The notes beneath the pieces are model-generated. The model was not told the DNA's origin. It did no database searches and saw only the letters and a list, made by a program, of their open reading frames with translations. Shown in pieces: positions 34,657 to 42,772 of a stretch of 64,000 bases of DNA. Source of the stretch: Mycobacterium asiaticum DSM 44297 (GTDB taxonomy: Bacteria > Actinomycetota > Actinomycetes > Mycobacteriales > Mycobacteriaceae); the NCBI RefSeq assembly GCF_000613245.1, contig NZ_HG964938.1:1536-65535 (forward strand), read 5' to 3'. The position numbers and the translations under genes are program-made. Each line of letters starts with the position of its first letter. Position 1 is the first letter of the stretch.

Positions 34657-34818
34657 ATGAAGGTGATTCGAATGGCAACCAACGAAGCCGGCACCCTGCT
34701 GAGCTGTGGCCACGAGGGCTGTGGCTGTCGCGTCCGCGTCGAGGTCCCCTGCCACTGCTCCAACGCCTCCGAACCGTACCGCTGCACCTGCGGCGCGGAA
34801 CTCGTTCCCGTCCAGTAG
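34657..34818 (+). CDS. mymT: Copper metallothionein MymT
   Basis: A 53-residue Cys-rich peptide matching M. tuberculosis MymT, which binds several Cu(I) ions in a solvent-shielded core and protects from copper. Seven cysteines occur in SCGHEGCGCRVRV, PCHCS and RCTCG, together with histidines. The protein starts MKVIRMATNEAG, aligned with the annotated M. tuberculosis start. An internal ATG at 34672 has AAGG eight bases ahead and may be the true start (48 residues), since no ribosome site precedes 34657. The RicR box and promoter lie just upstream. It converges on bglS, 34 bases away. Confidence 0.93.
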   Translation: MKVIRMATNEAGTLLSCGHEGCGCRVRVEVPCHCSNASEPYRCTCGAELVPVQ

Positions 34819-34852
34819 GCCGGTCGGCCGGTCGTTCGTACGGATGCGCCCC

Positions 34853-36958
34853 TCAGCGTCCGAACGTACGGCCGGCCACCTCTACTTCTACTTCGGCAAC
34901 CAAATCCTTCGATACCGCGGACGCGCCGACCGCTACGGCGTAGCGGCCCTGGCTGATCCGCCAGCAGTGCGCCCGGCCGTCGTAGCGAGCCAGTAGGCGC
35001 GGGTCGGCCTCGATGCGCACCCGCCGCGATTCGCCGGGCTCCAGCTCGACCCGTTCGAACCCGAGCAACCGCAGTCGTCGCCCGTCCGGCGCGTCGGTCA
35101 GATAGACCTGTGGCACATCGCTGCCGCTGCGGTCACCGGTGTTGACGACGCTGAAGGTGGCCGTGACGGTGCCGCCGCCGGTCACCTCGAGGTCGCGATA
35201 CTCGAAGCTGGTGTAGGACAACCCGTGTCCGAACGCGAACAACGGGGTCCGGCCCGTTGCGGCGAACCAGCGATGCCCGACCTCGGCGCCCTCGGAGTAC
35301 TCGATGGTGGTCGGTGTCCCCAACTCCGGTCGCGGTGTCTGGTCCAGGTCGACGGGAAAGGTCAGTGGCAGCCGCCCGGACGGATTGACCCGTCCGGCAA
35401 TGATTTCCGCAATCGCCCGGCCACCCTGCTGCCCGGGGTACCAGGCCTGGACGATCGCGTTGACGGAGTCCCGCCACGGCATCGCCACCGGGTTGCCGGT
35501 CTCGAGCACCACCACGGTGTTCGGGTTGGCCGCGGCGACCGCGGCGATCAAAGCATCCTGCCCCCAGGGCAGCGACAGGTCGGCGCCGTCGAAGCCCTCA
35601 CCTTCGGCCCGGACCGCGAAGACAATCGCCGCGTCGGCCCGCCGCGCGACCGGTACCGCCTCCGCGGGGCTGATGCCGGGGTCGAAGTCGATCTCGGCCT
35701 GGCCGAACAATTTTCGCAGTTCGTCGAGCGGACTAGACGGCAGCAGATACAGATTGCGGAAGCCGGCCTCCAAGCCTGCCCCGCCGATCGGAATCACGTC
35801 GGCGTACCCGCCCGCGGGCAGCACCGTGCTGGAACCGTAGCCGGCCGGCACCCCGCGCTGCGCATAGCCACCGATGACGGCGATGCGCCCGGCAGACGCC
35901 AGGGGCAGCACGCCACGATTCTGCAGCAGCACAGTGCCCTGCCGCGCGATCTCCAAGGCAATGCCGTTGTGCGCCTGCACATCCGGTTCGGGCGCGGCAT
36001 CCCACCGGTCGAGTCCCACCGCGTAGATCGACCGCAGGATCCGCCGGACCATGTCCGATAACCGCTCCCTGGGCAACCGGCCATCGCCCAGGGCGCCGCG
36101 CAGCGGCTCACTGAACGCCTCGCCCTGCCACAGGATCGCATCGATCTGTGCGCCGCACTCCTGGTCCAATCCGCGCAGCGCACACTCCCAGCCCGGTGTC
36201 CCGCCCCAGTCCGACATCACCCAGCCGCGAAATCCCCAGGCCCCCTTGAGTATCTGATTCAGCAGGACGTCATTCGCGGCGGCGTACTTTCCGTTGACCT
36301 TGTTGTAGGCCGCCATCACGGCGCCGGGATCACCGCGCTCGATGGCGATTTCGAAGGCCAGCAGGTCGGATTCGCGATGCGCGTCGGGATCGATCACCGC
36401 GTCCAGCCAGTGCCGGTTGGTCTCATTGCAGTTCAGCGAGAAGTGCTTGACCGTGGAGATGACCCCATGCCGCTGGATCCCGATGATCTGCTCGGCGGCC
36501 AGCAGCCCGGTCAGCCACGGGTCCTCGGAGAAGTACTCGAAGTTGCGTCCGTTGCGCGGGTCACGGGCCAGGTTCATGGCGCCGGCCAGCTGTACGTTGA
36601 GCCCGCGACTGCGTGCCTCCGCGCCGATCACCGCCCCGGCGGCCCGCGCCAGGCCCGGATTGAAGGTGGCCGCCAGCGCCAACCCCGCCGGCAGCGCGGT
36701 GGCGGTATCGCCGGGGCGGAAACCGGGATTGGTCACGCCCAGGCCGGCGTCGCTCATCCGCAGCGCGGGCACCCCCAGCCGAGGAACCCCGGGCACGTAT
36801 GCGGCGCTCATCGGGACGTCCGGCGGTATCCGCTCGTCGCGCAGCGGCCAGAAGTCTCCGGCGCCCATCACGCCGACCAGCAGGGACAGGCGCTCGTCGT
36901 CGGTCAGCTCGGCTTCCACCTCGCGCGCCCGCGCATCAGGATCGGCCAGGTCGTTCAC
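34853..36958 (-). CDS. bglS: Beta-glucosidase, glycoside hydrolase family 3
   Basis: A 701-residue GH3 enzyme that would release glucose or a related sugar from beta-glycosides. The N-terminal TIM-barrel domain has the KHF motif (171-173) and the nucleophile Asp250 in GWVMSDWGG. The second alpha/beta domain and a C-terminal fibronectin-III-like domain (AFGHGLSYTSFEY, VPQVYLTD) complete the three-domain form. No signal peptide is seen, so it is probably cytosolic. I start at the GTG at 36958 because it overlaps the previous stop as GTGA and has GGAAGG before it. It is the last gene of a three-gene coupled unit. The orthologue is Rv0186. Confidence 0.93.
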   Translation of the reverse strand: MNDLADPDARAREVEAELTDDERLSLLVGVMGAGDFWPLRDERIPPDVPMSAAYVPGVPRLGVPALRMSDAGLGVTNPGFRPGDTATALPAGLALAATFNPGLARAAGAVIGAEARSRGLNVQLAGAMNLARDPRNGRNFEYFSEDPWLTGLLAAEQIIGIQRHGVISTVKHFSLNCNETNRHWLDAVIDPDAHRESDLLAFEIAIERGDPGAVMAAYNKVNGKYAAANDVLLNQILKGAWGFRGWVMSDWGGTPGWECALRGLDQECGAQIDAILWQGEAFSEPLRGALGDGRLPRERLSDMVRRILRSIYAVGLDRWDAAPEPDVQAHNGIALEIARQGTVLLQNRGVLPLASAGRIAVIGGYAQRGVPAGYGSSTVLPAGGYADVIPIGGAGLEAGFRNLYLLPSSPLDELRKLFGQAEIDFDPGISPAEAVPVARRADAAIVFAVRAEGEGFDGADLSLPWGQDALIAAVAAANPNTVVVLETGNPVAMPWRDSVNAIVQAWYPGQQGGRAIAEIIAGRVNPSGRLPLTFPVDLDQTPRPELGTPTTIEYSEGAEVGHRWFAATGRTPLFAFGHGLSYTSFEYRDLEVTGGGTVTATFSVVNTGDRSGSDVPQVYLTDAPDGRRLRLLGFERVELEPGESRRVRIEADPRLLARYDGRAHCWRISQGRYAVAVGASAVSKDLVAEVEVEVAGRTFGR

Positions 36959-37467
36959 CGCACCCCTTCCTTCGCGTAGACGACGCGCAACACATGGCCC
37001 ACCTCGGGCCCCATCACCAGCTCGGTCAGCGTGCACATGGTCGCCGCGAAGGCCGGTCCGTGCGGCGGGGGTTCCTGGCACAGATGATGCGCCACCTCAT
37101 GCAGGATCACCAGCTCGCGCATCGCCCAGCGGGCGGTCACCCGGTCGGGGACGGCGATAACGCCTGCGCCGCCGCGGTTTTCGTAGTGCGCGGCGGTGGC
37201 GGCCCGCCGTGCCCGCACCCGCAGCGCCGAGACGGCGGGCCACTGGTCGCGCACCGCCGGCAAATCCAGCACCTCGTCGACGTACCGCTGCGCCGAGGCC
37301 ACCGAGGCGAACCGGCCCTCGGGCGGCAACGTCAGCTGGGTGCCGAAGAACTCCACGCTGGGCGACCCACGCTCGGCGGCACGGTCGAACATGAGTCGCA
37401 CGAATTCCTCGGCCGCGTAGACCTTGGCGCGCTGCGAGTCGCGCCCGGATGGTTCGGCCCGCGTCAC
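36955..37467 (-). CDS. Putative zinc metallohydrolase (TIGR04338/Rv0185 type)
   Basis: A 170-residue protein with the zinc-binding signature HEVAHHLCQ near residue 122, a classic HExxH motif, followed by a short helix with further polar residues (GPAFAATMCTL) that may hold the third ligand. It has no signal peptide. Families with this motif (TIGR04338) are annotated as metallohydrolases with unknown substrates. The GTG at 37467 overlaps the upstream stop as GTGA, and its own stop overlaps the bglS start in the same way, so all three proteins are made in coupled fashion. The orthologue is Rv0185. Confidence 0.85.
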   Translation of the reverse strand: MTRAEPSGRDSQRAKVYAAEEFVRLMFDRAAERGSPSVEFFGTQLTLPPEGRFASVASAQRYVDEVLDLPAVRDQWPAVSALRVRARRAATAAHYENRGGAGVIAVPDRVTARWAMRELVILHEVAHHLCQEPPPHGPAFAATMCTLTELVMGPEVGHVLRVVYAKEGVR

Positions 37468-38213
37468 CGGCCCAGCGCGGTGCGCGCTCCGGGCAGTTCG
37501 GGACTGTCGCCCAGCCGGGCCCGGCGGCCGGCTCGGTCGCCCGCGCGGCGCGCCGCCGACGAATATCCGGCCGAGGCCCGATGCGCCTGCCACGTACCGC
37601 GGGCCTTCGATGCGCTGCTGTAGTAATCCCGCAGCTCGAGTTCCTTGTCCCGCAACGCGATCGCGGTGCCGGGCGCGCGACTACGGTCCTTGGTCACCTC
37701 CTGGCGGGTCTGCTCGCGAGCCTCGGCCAGCCGCTGGCCGACACGGGCCCCAAAGGCCAGCTGGAAATTGAGCCGCGCGGTGATGGTCGGGGTGGGCCGG
37801 TGCGCACCCGTCGCCAGGTAGGCATCCGAGGCCCGGACCATCTGCACCACCAGGCTGGCGTACAGGGCATGCGTCGCGTCAATGTCCTCAGCGAACCCGT
37901 ATGCATAGAGGAAGGTCGAGTTCGACGCGATGTCGCAGCGCACATCGTTGGCGGCGGCGATCAGGACGAACAGCTGCACATAGGTGCGCAGGCCACGAGT
38001 GCCCGCCTCGCCGATGGTGATGGTGCGGTGGGTGGGGGCCTGGGCAGCGGACCGGTTCGCCGAATGGGAGCGCGCCACCGCCAGGTCGATGGACGAGGCG
38101 GTGGCCAACCGCTGGGCGGCACTCAGGAATGCGTCCGCCTCGTGGGGATTGTCGGTGCCTTCGGCCTGACGCAGCAACGCCGCGATACGGGACAACATCT
38201 TGTCGTCGGTCAT
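37464..38213 (-). CDS. DUF2786 protein (Rv0184 type)
   Basis: A 249-residue soluble protein. The N-terminal segment MLSRIAALLRQAEGTDNPHEADAF matches DUF2786, a short helical domain seen in proteins near phages and DNA-processing genes as well as in actinobacteria. The rest contains an all-helical region (LFVLIAAANDVRCDI, ALYASLVVQMVRASDAY) and a basic, Arg/Ala-rich tail. It begins the Rv0184-Rv0185-bglS unit. Its function is unknown. The ATG at 38213 is the only good start. Confidence 0.83.
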   Translation of the reverse strand: MTDDKMLSRIAALLRQAEGTDNPHEADAFLSAAQRLATASSIDLAVARSHSANRSAAQAPTHRTITIGEAGTRGLRTYVQLFVLIAAANDVRCDIASNSTFLYAYGFAEDIDATHALYASLVVQMVRASDAYLATGAHRPTPTITARLNFQLAFGARVGQRLAEAREQTRQEVTKDRSRAPGTAIALRDKELELRDYYSSASKARGTWQAHRASAGYSSAARRAGDRAGRRARLGDSPELPGARTALGR

Positions 38214-38256
38214 GTCGCCAAACTAACGCAGCCCCCGGACATCTCGAGTTCGCTAT

Positions 38257-39096
38257 TCACAGGCGCAGATTGATCCACGACACCACGTCGTCGAGCACCT
38301 GGTTCTGCTCGGGCTCGTTGAACACCTCGTGGTACAGCCCGGGGTATTCCTTCAGTGCGGCGTCGGCCGAACCCACGCACTGCACCAGGCGGCGGCTGCC
38401 CTCGATAGGGATCAGCGTGTCCCCGGTGCCGTGCACCACCAGCATCGGGGCCGTCAACGCCGGGGCCCGCTGCGGCATCGTCTCGCCCACCTGAAGCAAC
38501 GCGCGACCGGTCCCGGCGGGCACCTTGCCGTGGTAGACGAGCGGGTCGTTGTTGTAGGCGCTCACCACGTCGGGGTCCCGCGAGATCGCGTTGAAGTCCA
38601 AGGCCTGTACCGGTAGGCCGGGCGCCAGCACGCCGAGCACCTTGGCGGCCAGCGCCACCACCCCCGGCACCATCTCCTGGGCGGCGATCGCCGGCGCCGA
38701 GAGCACCATCAGGTCGTAGTTGTCCGGCCGCTCCACTCCGTATGCGAACACGATGGCGCCGCCCATGCTGTGCCCGAGCACGATGCGCTTGGCGCCCGGG
38801 TTCTCCCGGGTGGCGATACCTACCAGGGTGTCGAAGTCGGCGGTGAATTCCGCGACGTCCCTTACCAGCACCCGCTTGCCGCCCGAGCGGCCGTGGCCGC
38901 GGTGATCGAGGGCGTAGGTGACCAGGCCGGCCGCGCCCAACCGCTGCGTGACGTGGTCGTAGCGGCGGGCGTGTTCACCGAATCCGTGCGCAAGGATCAC
39001 CACTGCACGCGCCGGAACATCCGGGGTCCAAACGTCGTAGACGATGCGCACGCCACCGACGCCATCGAAGGTCCGTTCAGAACGGGTGGTAGTCAT
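38257..39096 (-). CDS. Monoacylglycerol lipase (Rv0183 type)
   Basis: A 279-residue alpha/beta hydrolase with the length and catalytic triad of M. tuberculosis Rv0183: Ser110 in GHSMGG, Asp226 in HGTGDTLIP and His256 in GLYHEVFN. The oxyanion region is LAHGFGEHARR (35-45). Rv0183 cleaves monoacylglycerols and is linked to use of host lipids and to the cell envelope. The ATG at 39096 lacks a ribosome site but has TAAGCT (39104-39109, minus strand) seven bases ahead, consistent with a leaderless transcript. It diverges from sigG. The same frame is open upstream to 39609, which only shadows sigG. Confidence 0.94.
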   Translation of the reverse strand: MTTTRSERTFDGVGGVRIVYDVWTPDVPARAVVILAHGFGEHARRYDHVTQRLGAAGLVTYALDHRGHGRSGGKRVLVRDVAEFTADFDTLVGIATRENPGAKRIVLGHSMGGAIVFAYGVERPDNYDLMVLSAPAIAAQEMVPGVVALAAKVLGVLAPGLPVQALDFNAISRDPDVVSAYNNDPLVYHGKVPAGTGRALLQVGETMPQRAPALTAPMLVVHGTGDTLIPIEGSRRLVQCVGSADAALKEYPGLYHEVFNEPEQNQVLDDVVSWINLRL

Positions 39097-39139
39097 CACG
39101 GGCAGCTTACGGGTTTGCCGAACGCTCCTCTCGCTGTGT

Positions 39140-39162
39140 TTGTCAGAGATGCTGCGTAACCT
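39140..39162 (+). promoter_or_regulatory. RecA-independent DNA-damage promoter (PafBC type) of sigG
   Basis: TTGTCAGAG at 39140-39148, eight bases, then TAACCT at 39157-39162. This matches the RecA-NDp motif (TTGTCRGTG-N8-TANNNT) of mycobacterial DNA-damage genes, which PafBC activates. The -10 ends seven bases before the GTG at 39170, predicting a leaderless sigG transcript. sigG of M. tuberculosis is also damage-inducible from such a promoter. Confidence 0.75.
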
Positions 39163-39169
39163 CAGACGG

Positions 39170-40158
39170 GTGAGTGTCCTCGCTGAGAATCCGATTGGCG
39201 AAAGCCCGGGGGGGCCGGTGGGGATTTCTCCGCCCATGCCGAGCCCTACCGCCGTGAACTGCTGGCGCACTGCTACCGGATGACCGGTTCCTTGCACGAC
39301 GCGGAGGATTTGGTGCAGGAGACGCTGCTGCGGGCCTGGAAATCCTTCGACCGGTTCGAAGGGAAGTCCTCGGTGCGCACCTGGCTGCACCGCATCGCCA
39401 CCAACACCTGCCTCACCGCGCTGGAGGGACGGCAGCGGCGGCCGTTGCCGACGGGGCTCGGCGCACCCAGCTCGGACCCCAAGGACGAGTTGGTGGAGCG
39501 CGCCGAAGTGCCCTGGCTGGAACCACTTCCGCAAGCGGCAGCGGACCCGTCGGACATCGTCGGCTCCCGGGAATCGGTGCGACTGGCATTCGTCGCCGCG
39601 CTGCAGCATCTGTCGCCGCGGCAGCGCGCGGTGCTGTTGCTGCGCGACGTGCTGCAGTGGAAGGCGGCTGAGGTCGCCGAAGCGATCGGCACCTCCACGG
39701 TCGCCGTCAACAGCCTGCTGCAGCGGGCGCGCACCCAGATGGACGCTGTCGCGCCCAGCGCCGACGATCGGTTAGTGGCGCCGGATTCGGCCGAGGCGCA
39801 GGACCTGCTGGCCCGCTACATCGCCGCCTTCGAGTCCTATGACATCGACAAGCTGGTCGATCTGTTCACCGCCGAGGCGATCTGGGAGATGCCGCCCTAC
39901 ACGGGCTGGTACCAGGGTGCACGGGACATCATCGCGCTCATCCATCAGCAATGCCCGGCCGAGCTGCCCGGCGACATGCGCATGATCCCGTTCGAAGCCA
40001 ACGGGCAGCCCGGCGCCGCCATGTACATGCGCTCGGGCGAGCACCACGTGCCGTTCCAGCTGCACGTGCTCGACATCAGGCCGGACGGGGTCTCCCACGT
40101 GGTGGCTTTTCTCGACGGATCCCTGTTCGCCAAATTCGGCCTGCCGGAGTCGCTGTGA
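39170..40158 (+). CDS. sigG: ECF sigma factor SigG, frame broken at a G7 tract
   Basis: An extracytoplasmic-function sigma factor with a SnoaL-like C-terminal domain. Region 2 reads YRRELLAHCYRMTGSLHDAE and RTWLHRIATNTCLTALEG. Region 4 reads LSPRQRAVLLLRDVLQWKAA and IGTSTVAVNSLLQRAR. From the GTG at 39170 (VSVLAENPIGE, as in M. tuberculosis SigG) the frame stays open only to 39283. The rest of region 2 continues in the next frame across the G7 run at 39208-39214. One more G would restore a 329-residue protein. Without it, translation can begin only at the ATG at 39280, losing the start of region 2 (292 residues). A sequencing slip is as likely as a real mutation. The stop overlaps the next gene as GTGA. 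Confidence 0.85.
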
Positions 40159-41570
40159 AGCCGGAGGTTACGCCGGTGGCAGGTGCTCCGACGCTGCTGT
40201 TGGGCGCCTTCGACATCGGGGAGGTGGGCTACGTCGCGCAGGAGTTCTTCGTGTCCGGGACCGCCTCGTCCTTCGCCCTGGCGTCCGAACCGGGCCAAGA
40301 CGGCCGGTGGAGCGTAACCGCCACGGACACAGCCGAATACACCACCCGGATGGTGGTTCTCACGCCGGCCGATCCGGCCCGGTTCAACGGGACGGCGCTG
40401 GTGGAATGGCTCAACGTCAGCGGCGGCATCGACGCTCCCGCGGTGTGGATGATGGCTCACCGCGAGGTGCTGCGCACGGGCTACACCTACATCACCGTTT
40501 CCGCGCAGAAGGTCGGCGTGGACGGCGGGCAGAACCTGCTCGGATTCGATCTCTCCCTCAAGAGCCAGAACCCGACGCGTTACGCCGCCCTGAGCCATCC
40601 CGGTGACGCGTTCGCGTACGACATCTTCTCCCAGATCGGCGGCCTGGTCCGGGACAGTGCAGCCGACGGCGTGCTGGGCGGGCTGAGGGCCGAACGCGTA
40701 ATCGCGCTGGGCGAATCCCAGTCGGCCATGTTCCTCACCACCTACATCAATGCGGTCGACCCGCTGGCCAAGGCGTACGACGGCTTCTTGGTGCATTCCC
40801 GCCTGGGCCCCGTCGGGCCGCTCGACAACAGCTCGATCTTCGAAGAGCTGCAAAACGCCAGCGCGGCGCCGGCGGTGAGGTTCCGGCCGGATCTGCGGGT
40901 GCCGCTGATGGCGATCATCACCGAAACCGACCTGTACGGTGCCGGACGTCAGGGCTATTACGGGGCCCGCCAACCCGACCACGACCTGCTGCGGGTGTGG
41001 GAGATCGCCGGCGCGGCGCACGCCGACAACTACACGATCCAGGTCGCAGCCATCGATTCCGGCTCCGCACCGCTCGAAGCGCTGGTGGCCGCGTGGGCGC
41101 CGACCGACAACCTGATGGGTCAGCAGCTCGGGCACTTCATCAACTTCGGCCCGCAACACCACTACGTCGTCCAGGCATCGGTGTCCGCCCTCGACACCTG
41201 GGTGCGCACCGGCACCCCGCCGCCGAGCGGCCCGCCGCTCACCGTGCGCGATGGCCATCCCGACGGACATCCTGAGCCGGTGCTCGATGGCCACGGCATC
41301 GCCGACGGCGGCGTGCGGACCCCGTGGGTGGATGTCCCGATCGCCCGCACCACCGGGGTCACCACCGACGAGAACATCATGGCGGCCATCTTCGGCTCGG
41401 GTGAACCCTTCGACGACGCGACACTGCAACGCCTCTACCCGGGCGGAGCTCAGGACTACGTCGCGGGCTTCACCGCCGCACTCGACCGGGCTATCGAAGC
41501 TGGCTTCATCCTGGCCGCAGACCGCGAGGAGATCCTGCAGCTCGCGGCGGCGGCCTACCCCACTAACTAG
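40155..41570 (+). CDS. Alpha/beta hydrolase-domain protein coupled to sigG
   Basis: A 471-residue protein of the large alpha/beta-hydrolase domain family (PF20091-like). The nucleophile elbow is ALGESQSA with Ser188. A candidate His lies in IAGAAHADNYT near 296 and a candidate acid in ITETDLYG near 258. No signal peptide is visible. The GTG overlaps the sigG stop as GTGA, so it is translated from the sigG message and should be damage-induced with it. The same frame runs open back to 39951, which is only a shadow of sigG. I do not recall this gene beside sigG in M. tuberculosis. Substrate unknown; ester or amide cleavage is only inferred. Confidence 0.8.
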   Translation: MKPEVTPVAGAPTLLLGAFDIGEVGYVAQEFFVSGTASSFALASEPGQDGRWSVTATDTAEYTTRMVVLTPADPARFNGTALVEWLNVSGGIDAPAVWMMAHREVLRTGYTYITVSAQKVGVDGGQNLLGFDLSLKSQNPTRYAALSHPGDAFAYDIFSQIGGLVRDSAADGVLGGLRAERVIALGESQSAMFLTTYINAVDPLAKAYDGFLVHSRLGPVGPLDNSSIFEELQNASAAPAVRFRPDLRVPLMAIITETDLYGAGRQGYYGARQPDHDLLRVWEIAGAAHADNYTIQVAAIDSGSAPLEALVAAWAPTDNLMGQQLGHFINFGPQHHYVVQASVSALDTWVRTGTPPPSGPPLTVRDGHPDGHPEPVLDGHGIADGGVRTPWVDVPIARTTGVTTDENIMAAIFGSGEPFDDATLQRLYPGGAQDYVAGFTAALDRAIEAGFILAADREEILQLAAAAYPTN

Positions 41571-42709
41571 AACAGCCGGCTGTCCGGCGGGGGGCCGGCC
41601 ACCGCGCGCACCAGGCCCGCGCCGGTGACCAACGGCAGGTCGAGGGCGGACAGTAGCCCGGGCTTGGCCGCACACACCGCGGGGATCGCGTTGACCATGC
41701 GCGACGCACCCGCAATGCGGGCACCGAGATCGTGGTCATGGTCCTCGGCCATCTCGAATTCGCACCGCATGCTGGGCGATCCGTCGATCTCCACGCGATA
41801 CAGGCCGCGCCCGGAGGCCGGCCCGAAGCCCAGGTCTTTGGGCTCGATGCTGATGCGCGGCTGGGGCCAGTCCGGGGCGATGTCGTCGCGCATCCGGGTC
41901 ACATGGTCGACAACCAGTGTCGGCGTTTCGCCGACGTACCCGGTCAGGGTGGAGCGCATCGCGGCGATGGTGCCCGCAGCGATGTGGCCGGTGGGCGTAT
42001 CGAAGGCTGTCGGGCTGGCGAGGCGTTCGACGCTTTCCTCGATGCGGTCGATCTGGACATCCAGTCCGGCGGCCAACTGATGCAGCACCGGACCCCAGCC
42101 GAAGGTGAAGATCCCGGGCGTGGCGGCGAACGGCGTGACCTCCGGCGGCTGGCCGAAGCCGAGAATCTCATACACCGCGGCCCGGTCGGGGTAGGTGGCG
42201 TAGTTGAAGATCTCCGTCACCCGCACGGACTGGATCACCCGCGACACACCCGTAAGCACAAGTGGGAGAACATCGTTGGCAAATCCTGAGTCGATGCCGG
42301 TGGTGAAGAACGAGGCACCGCCGGCCAGGGCGGCCTCTCGTAATGGCTCGGTGAGCGCCTGACGCTCCGGTTCCGGTGCGTCCGGGAACACCAGCGGCAC
42401 CACCGAGCACGACACCACGTTCTTGCCGGCCCGCAGGATCGATGCCATGTCCGCAATGGCCTCCACCGGGCGCAGGTTGGCGGCGGCGGCATACACCACC
42501 ACGTCGGCGTCGCCGGCCAGCATCGCCGCGGGATCCTGGGTCGCCACCACGCCCACGGCCGGCACGCCACAGAGCTCGCCGGCGTCCCGACCGGATTTGG
42601 CATCGCTGTGCACCACCAAGTCGACCAATTGCAGTTGCGGGTGGTCGATGACCCCACGCAGCGCGATCAGGCCCATCGAGCCCGGCCCCCACACCCCCAC
42701 CTTCAACAT
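41567..42709 (-). CDS. DapB-like NAD(P)-dependent amine dehydrogenase
   Basis: A 380-residue protein with a dihydrodipicolinate-reductase-type Rossmann domain: VWGPGSMGLIALRGVIDHP at 6-24 and VVYAAAANLRPVEAIADM near 90. The C-terminal region matches the diaminopentanoate-dehydrogenase-like group rather than true DapB. The reaction is probably NAD(P)H-dependent reduction or oxidation at an amine or imine, substrate unknown. The ATG follows AGGAG. It diverges from an IclR-type regulator across 63 bases, which probably controls it, and its stop overlaps that of the convergent hydrolase by four bases. I recall no equivalent here in M. tuberculosis. Confidence 0.8.
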   Translation of the reverse strand: MLKVGVWGPGSMGLIALRGVIDHPQLQLVDLVVHSDAKSGRDAGELCGVPAVGVVATQDPAAMLAGDADVVVYAAAANLRPVEAIADMASILRAGKNVVSCSVVPLVFPDAPEPERQALTEPLREAALAGGASFFTTGIDSGFANDVLPLVLTGVSRVIQSVRVTEIFNYATYPDRAAVYEILGFGQPPEVTPFAATPGIFTFGWGPVLHQLAAGLDVQIDRIEESVERLASPTAFDTPTGHIAAGTIAAMRSTLTGYVGETPTLVVDHVTRMRDDIAPDWPQPRISIEPKDLGFGPASGRGLYRVEIDGSPSMRCEFEMAEDHDHDLGARIAGASRMVNAIPAVCAAKPGLLSALDLPLVTGAGLVRAVAGPPPDSRLF

Positions 42710-42715
42710 TGTTCT

Positions 42716-42741
42716 CCTATTATTAGGATTGATAATGCAAT
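42716..42741. promoter_or_regulatory. AT-rich inverted repeats between the DapB-like and IclR genes
   Basis: CCTATTATTAGG (42716-42727) and ATTGATAATGCAAT (42728-42741) are two adjacent imperfect palindromes in an AT-rich patch that stands out from the GC-rich surroundings. They occupy the 63-base gap between the divergent genes and overlap the likely start region of the DapB-like gene, so they are good candidates for the IclR-type operator. Confidence 0.4.
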
Positions 42742-42772
42742 ATTTTGGACGGATGGTAGGGAGCCGGCACCG

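Noticed and set aside
39044..39169. SigG start at the ATG at 39044, matching the long M. tuberculosis annotation
   Set aside because: It lies upstream of the predicted promoter and overlaps the start of the divergent lipase gene, so it cannot be in the message from that promoter.
39945..41675. 576-codon open frame antisense to sigG and the hydrolase
   Set aside because: Shadow of two genes that show clear catalytic or DNA-binding motifs on the plus strand.
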